From: an uncultured Acidimicrobiales bacterium
GTDB lineage: Bacteria > Actinomycetota > Acidimicrobiia > Acidimicrobiales > Aldehydirespiratoraceae
Reading direction: 5' to 3'
Assembly (NCBI GenBank): GCA_951812975.1
Contig: CATOTC010000001.1
Location: 372,001-436,000, forward strand
DNA: 64,000 bases
The translations under genes were made by a program, and so were the position numbers. Below are positions 62,048 to 64,000 of the stretch, one piece after another (within the stretch, counting starts at the first letter, position 1; the number at the start of each line of letters is the position of its first letter). The notes under the pieces are model-generated. The model did no database searches and was not told where the DNA came from. It worked only from the letters and a program-made list of their open reading frames with translations.

Positions 62048-62610
62048 GATGCTGGGGCCTCCCTGCTGGTCCTTGGTTTGGTCTTGGTCGAGTGGTTCGT
62101 GCGGGTCGATCCGTCGAGGCTCGCTCCCGCTGTGTCGGCCGAATGCTTGGGGTCGGTGCGGGATGTCGGTGCCCAATCGAAAACGGTCCGGGCTTTCGAC
62201 ACTTCGTCGTAGCGCAGACGGCACTGATCCTCGTCAGTCTCAATGTCGAACCCGCCGTCGTCGGCGCTCAAGAGGGTCCCTTCGAGACGGCGAGCGCCCT
62301 CGTTTGTCGGCATGGTCTTGACCTTGATGCTCTCGCCGACGGCGCGACGGAAATGTTCGGGCGTGCGCAGCGGACGTTCGAGGCCCGGGCTTGAGACCTC
62401 AAGGGTGTAACGGCCCGGCATCGGGTCGGTTTCGTCGAGCTGTCGGCTCACCGCGCGGCTGATGCGCTTCAGGTCGTCGATGCCGATTCCGCCCTCAGCA
62501 TCCACAAGCACTCGCAGGACGCCGCCGTTGTGTTCCACATCGTACAGATCCGCGGATTCAGCCTCGACGACAGGAGTCACGAGTTCACGAACCCGGTCGA
62601 CGATCGCCAT
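62044..62610 (-). CDS. rimP: Ribosome maturation factor RimP
   Basis: RimP assists 30S assembly. LVTPVVEAESADLYDVE, LRVLVDAEGGIGIDDLKRISRAVSRQLDE and YTLEVSSPGLERPLRTPEHFRR are the conserved blocks. At 188 residues it has an unusual Thr/Ser/Lys-rich tail of about 40 residues. The start ATG 62610 has a consensus AGGAGG seven bases upstream. First gene of the rimP-nusA-infB-rbfA-truB-ribF-ribA operon. Confidence 0.94.
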
Positions 62611-62664
62611 TGTCGGACCTCCTCGAGTGTGCGTAGTGTTGAGTAACGAGCGCCCGATTTCAGA

Positions 62665-62692
62665 AAAGAAAAGCGTGGCCCCAGGGCCACGC
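62665..62692 (-). terminator. Rho-independent terminator after ispG
   Basis: On the minus strand GCGTGGCC and GGCCACGC (62685-62692 and 62673-62680) form an 8-bp stem with a CTGG loop, then TTTTCTTTTCTG. It ends the ispG transcript and insulates it from rimP, whose Shine-Dalgarno lies about 45 bases on. Confidence 0.88.
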
Positions 62693-62756
62693 CTCATCCA
62701 CATGGGATGTATCCAAACGGGATATCGAACGTAACGATCAGTCTAGCATTTTTCTG

Positions 62757-64000
62757 TTATTTTGCGTCGCTTTGGCCGCGAGTTGGTTTCGGCACCATTC
62801 GGATGTTGGAGATTGCCGCCTCGGCGTTGTTGGCGTCGTCTCCAAGCTCATTGAGATTCCGCTTGCGGTCCTGTTCCGCGGCACGTCGAGCCGCCGCACG
62901 TGTCGACGATGCACGGTCGAGCGCTGCTTGGGCTCCATTGGCGTGGATGTACTCGGCCCATTCGATCAGCGTGTCGACCATCTCGTCTTCGGCAACGACC
63001 ATCACATTCTGTCCCTTGACGAAGAGGTGACCCCTCTTGTTGCCAGCGGCGATCCCGAGATCAGCGTCTCGGGCCTCGCCGGGCCCGTTCACGACGCAAC
63101 CCATGACCGCCACCTGCAACGGGATTTCCCTTTCGCCGAAGGCTCGCATCGCCTCGTCGGCTATGGCGAAGACGTCGACTTCGGCGCGACCGCAGCTCGG
63201 ACAGGCGATTAGGTCCACGTTCTTGCGTTCGCGCAGACCCATCACCTCCAGCAGCTGGCGGCCCGCTTTGACCTCCTCGACGGGGTCGGTGGTCAGCGAA
63301 TAGCGGATCGTGTCGCCGATTCCCTCCGCGAGCAGCGTTGCCATGCCCGCTGTCGCTTTCAGCGTGCCGATCGGTGGTGGTCCCGCCTCTGTGACACCGA
63401 GGTGCAGCGGATAGTCGGTCACCTCGGCCAACTGTCGATACGCCTCGATCATCAGCGGAACGCTCGAGGCCTTGACCGAGATCTTGATCAGGTCGAAACC
63501 AACGTCTTCGAAGTAGGCGATCTCTTGTAGAGCGGACTCGACCATCGCCTCGGGGGTGACCTTGCCTCCGTGCTTGGCGTACAGCTCCGGGTGGAGGGAC
63601 CCGCCGTTGACGCCGATGCGGATCGGAACCCTGCGGTCCAGCGCTTCGCTGGCGACGAGCTTGATGTGTTTCGGGTTGCGGATGTTGCCGGGATTGAGTC
63701 GCAGGCAGTGCACGCCGGCTTCGAGGGCTTCGAGCGCTCGCAGGTGCTGATGATGTATGTCGGCCACGATCGGCACCGGCGACCGCGGCACAATCCGTGC
63801 CAGACCCTCGGCTGCTGCACTCTCGTTGCAGGTGCAGCGGACAATATCGGCCCCCGCGGCGGCCAACGCGTATATCTGGCTGAGCGTGGCTTCGTGGTCG
63901 GCGGTCTTGGTGACCGTCATCGACTGCACCGTTACGGGTGCTCCCCCGCCGACGGGGACGTCGCCCACCATGATCTGTCGGGTGTCAAGACGAGGAAAGC
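62757..64000 (-). CDS. ispG: (E)-4-hydroxy-3-methylbut-2-enyl-diphosphate synthase, 5' end beyond window
   Basis: IspG (GcpE) is the [4Fe-4S] enzyme making HMBPP, the step before IspH in the MEP pathway. The frame is open to the edge; the residues before MVGDVPVGGG (TRQI) match the IspG N-terminus, so the true start lies outside. VTVQSMTVTKTAD, the [4Fe-4S] cysteines of IACPSCGRAEVD and MGCVVNGPGEARDAD, and GHLFVKGQNV are present. A Lys/Arg-rich tail ends it. The enzyme shares its pathway with ispE at 2.4 kb. Confidence 0.95.
   Translation of the reverse strand, partial: FPRLDTRQIMVGDVPVGGGAPVTVQSMTVTKTADHEATLSQIYALAAAGADIVRCTCNESAAAEGLARIVPRSPVPIVADIHHQHLRALEALEAGVHCLRLNPGNIRNPKHIKLVASEALDRRVPIRIGVNGGSLHPELYAKHGGKVTPEAMVESALQEIAYFEDVGFDLIKISVKASSVPLMIEAYRQLAEVTDYPLHLGVTEAGPPPIGTLKATAGMATLLAEGIGDTIRYSLTTDPVEEVKAGRQLLEVMGLRERKNVDLIACPSCGRAEVDVFAIADEAMRAFGEREIPLQVAVMGCVVNGPGEARDADLGIAAGNKRGHLFVKGQNVMVVAEDEMVDTLIEWAEYIHANGAQAALDRASSTRAAARRAAEQDRKRNLNELGDDANNAEAAISNIRMVPKPTRGQSDAK

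Overview
The window is 64 kb of GC-rich, gene-dense chromosomal DNA. I read it as a free-living aerobic actinobacterium, most likely class Acidimicrobiia. The reasons are: (i) the gene order metG-tatD-rpf-rsmA-ispE with rsmI close by, the arrangement familiar from Mycobacterium; (ii) a 28-residue homologue of the actinobacterial ribosomal protein bL37; (iii) a resuscitation-promoting-factor protein; (iv) many leaderless starts, where a TANNNT -10 box lies 6-8 bases before an ATG or GTG with no Shine-Dalgarno sequence. The class-level assignment is an inference. No tRNA, rRNA, CRISPR array, insertion sequence or phage gene was seen.

Layout. 1-2.0 kb: the end of an ABC ATPase gene cut by the window edge, divergent from a ROK-family regulator. 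2.4-13.1 kb: a housekeeping block on the minus strand (ychF, an acyl-ACP desaturase, a DUF192 gene, rsmI, rmuC, metG, tatD, rpf, rsmA, ispE), with a nitroreductase-SRPBCC fusion inserted on the opposite strand between rsmA and ispE. 13.1-17.3 kb: a small membrane protein, a PHP-domain protein, bL37, a DCC thiol oxidoreductase and a two-gene ADP-forming acyl-CoA synthetase. 17.4-23.7 kb: a BMP-type nucleoside ABC importer operon ending in a phytanoyl-CoA dioxygenase-like gene. 23.8-25.9 kb: a small regulatory or toxin-antitoxin-like patch (an HTH protein under a palindrome, an orphan VapB-like antitoxin, a self-inhibited Fic protein). 25.9-32.6 kb: adenosine deaminase, a large M16 lipoprotein peptidase, an unknown protein, a dienoyl-CoA isomerase-like protein and a probable adenosine kinase.

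32.9-51.9 kb is an accessory catabolic region whose genes mostly start from Shine-Dalgarno sites. It holds two systems. The first (33.8-39.4 kb) has an RpiR regulator divergent from a radical-SAM/PLP 2,3-aminomutase, 3-oxoadipate-type CoA-transferase subunits A and B, a beta-amino-acid-type class III aminotransferase and a truncated 3-oxoadipyl-CoA thiolase, followed by psuG. In order these enzymes describe a route from an alpha-amino acid to a beta-amino acid, a 3-oxoacid, a 3-oxoacyl-CoA and then thiolysis. Residue changes in the aminomutase point to an acidic substrate such as 2-aminoadipate or glutamate. The second (39.7-51.9 kb) is one long minus-strand operon: a three-subunit molybdenum hydroxylase, a nitrilase-DUF2848 fusion, a cupin and a complete branched-chain-type ABC importer. 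It is divergent from a GntR regulator and a luciferase-like monooxygenase, and looks like uptake and oxidation of an unidentified, perhaps nitrogen-containing, compound.

52-64 kb: pepN, then the minus-strand information-processing operon rimP-nusA-infB-rbfA-truB-ribF-ribA (no ylxR between nusA and infB), and ispG running off the right edge.
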